In this document: positions 63,480-64,000 of the stretch, piece by piece
Layout: every line of letters begins with the position of its first letter
How positions within the stretch are numbered: the first letter of the stretch is position 1
DNA from: JBMYRH01 sp049602155
GTDB taxonomy: Bacteria > Myxococcota_A > UBA9042 > PHBI01 > JBMYRH01
NCBI GenBank assembly: GCA_049602155.1
Contig: JBMYRH010000022.1
Coordinates: 1-64,000 of the forward strand
Reading direction: 5' to 3'
DNA: 64,000 bases
Program-made: the position numbers and the translations under genes
The notes under the pieces: generated by a model
What the model was told of the DNA's origin: nothing
Seen by the model: the letters and a program-made list of their open reading frames with translations, nothing else
Database searches by the model: none

Positions 63480-64000
63480 ATGTCGACGCCCTTACGCCTA
63501 TGCTTCGCGCTCGTGATACCCCTCTCTGCGATGGGGTGCTCTGACGAGCACGCCCTTGGCACGCTGACCACGACGCGCGCGCACGCCCTGAGCGCTGAAG
63601 AGGCGAAGGGCAAGAGTGGACATGAGGCTTGGCTAGACGCGATGGGGACCCTCGCGGACATGGCGCTCCCAGAGAAGGGTGAGCCGACTTTGCACACGGA
63701 GGCCACCTCGCCCGAGCCCATCACGCCGCGGACCCCACCCGTGGGGTGCTCGAGCTACTTCTACCCCGAGCGTGGACAAGCCATCTGCCTCGATGCGCAG
63801 CTGAGGAGCTTCATCGTCTTCAAGGGAGAGGAGGTCGAAGGCAGCACCAGCATCGCCCCGGACTTCTTCACCCTCCCCGTCCCCAAAGAGGAGAGCGCAG
63901 CCGCATTCCTGGACGCCTTCTTAGAGGCGACCCCAGAGGCTGCCTGGGGGAGCCTCGCCTTCGGCCCTGATGACCTTCATTTTGCCTGGCTCGACCCAAG
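63480..64000 (+). CDS. Partial lipoprotein, 3' end beyond the window
   Basis: Starts at the ATG at 63480 with GGAG about 9 nt upstream and stays open to the window edge (173 codons). Signal peptide MSTPLRLCFALVIPLSAMGC with lipobox AMGC (Cys20), followed by Ser-Asp-Glu. A linker of ~70 residues leads to a domain beginning VGCSSYFYPERGQAICLDAQLRSF with two Cys. The visible part is not assigned to a family. It belongs to the same class of acidic-start lipoproteins as its upstream neighbours. Confidence 0.75.
   Translation, partial: MSTPLRLCFALVIPLSAMGCSDEHALGTLTTTRAHALSAEEAKGKSGHEAWLDAMGTLADMALPEKGEPTLHTEATSPEPITPRTPPVGCSSYFYPERGQAICLDAQLRSFIVFKGEEVEGSTSIAPDFFTLPVPKEESAAAFLDAFLEATPEAAWGSLAFGPDDLHFAWLDP

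Overview
The window reads as a scaffold from a GC-rich, Gram-negative, delta-proteobacterium-like genome (Myxococcota or Bradymonadia style). This follows from protein style only: many secreted lipoproteins with long acidic linkers, Cys-rich repeat modules, thrombospondin-type-3 and FG-GAP/ASPIC repeats, an IgGFc-binding domain, a DUF4476 protein and a myxobacterial-type helical-repeat protein. It is probably a metagenome-assembled scaffold. The first ~1.26 kb looks actinobacterial (Acidimicrobiia-like) and breaks off inside a gene, and there is a 95-N gap inside a tandem repeat at 24265-24359.

Layout. 1-1262: foreign-looking segment with a YWL/FG repeat protein and a truncated DUF1800 gene. 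1.3-13 kb: a lipase lipoprotein, a phytoene-desaturase/RetSat-like oxidoreductase, a second hydrolase lipoprotein, thrS, a membrane-anchored MepA-like peptidase, a Shewanella-like phosphatase lipoprotein, a small Asp-rich lipoprotein and a DUF4476 protein. 13-18 kb: a YdjM-like membrane protein, an esterase remnant, a DUF4157 protein with a cysteine-hydrolase-like C-terminus coupled to a small lipoprotein, and a bleomycin-hydrolase family peptidase. 18-25 kb: large surface lipoproteins (FG-GAP/ASPIC; TSP3-PPC-PPC-cysteine hydrolase; Cys-rich PTDPE protein). 25-33 kb: small hypothetical and membrane proteins, a triple rhodanese, an LIC_10091-like protein. 33.6-38.7 kb: an acyl-CoA dehydrogenase, a RegB/RegA-like redox two-component pair and a divergent membrane-anchored cytochrome c. 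38.8-47.4 kb: four secreted Cys-rich or repeat proteins on the minus strand plus a small membrane protein. 47.5-51.5 kb: a TPR membrane protein, a polyprenol-kinase family protein, a small Cys-rich secreted protein and a lipoprotein. 51.9-64 kb: a 1547-residue lipoprotein with three ~373-residue repeats, a beta-propeller lipoprotein and IgGFc-binding lipoprotein in a two-gene operon, a GGDEF diguanylate cyclase, a dockerin-like EF-hand protein and a lipoprotein cut by the window end.

How the genes fit together. The dominant theme is an exported, probably surface-exposed lipoprotein repertoire: about nineteen lipoprotein or signal-peptide proteins. Many begin Cys-[Ser/Gly]-acidic and carry a 40-130 residue Asp/Glu/Thr/Ser/Pro linker before unrelated passenger domains (hydrolase, propeller, Cys-rich modules, IgGFc-binding).

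Most notable signals. (1) Two of these loci (57173 and 62692) share a promoter-like element with identical internal spacing and identical distance to the ATG. (2) The DUF4157 protein carries a plausible Cys-His-Asp triad and has a translationally coupled lipoprotein partner, so it is a candidate contractile-injection-system cargo with a candidate immunity protein. No injection-system structural genes are in the window. I saw no rRNA, tRNA, CRISPR array, insertion sequence or replication origin.
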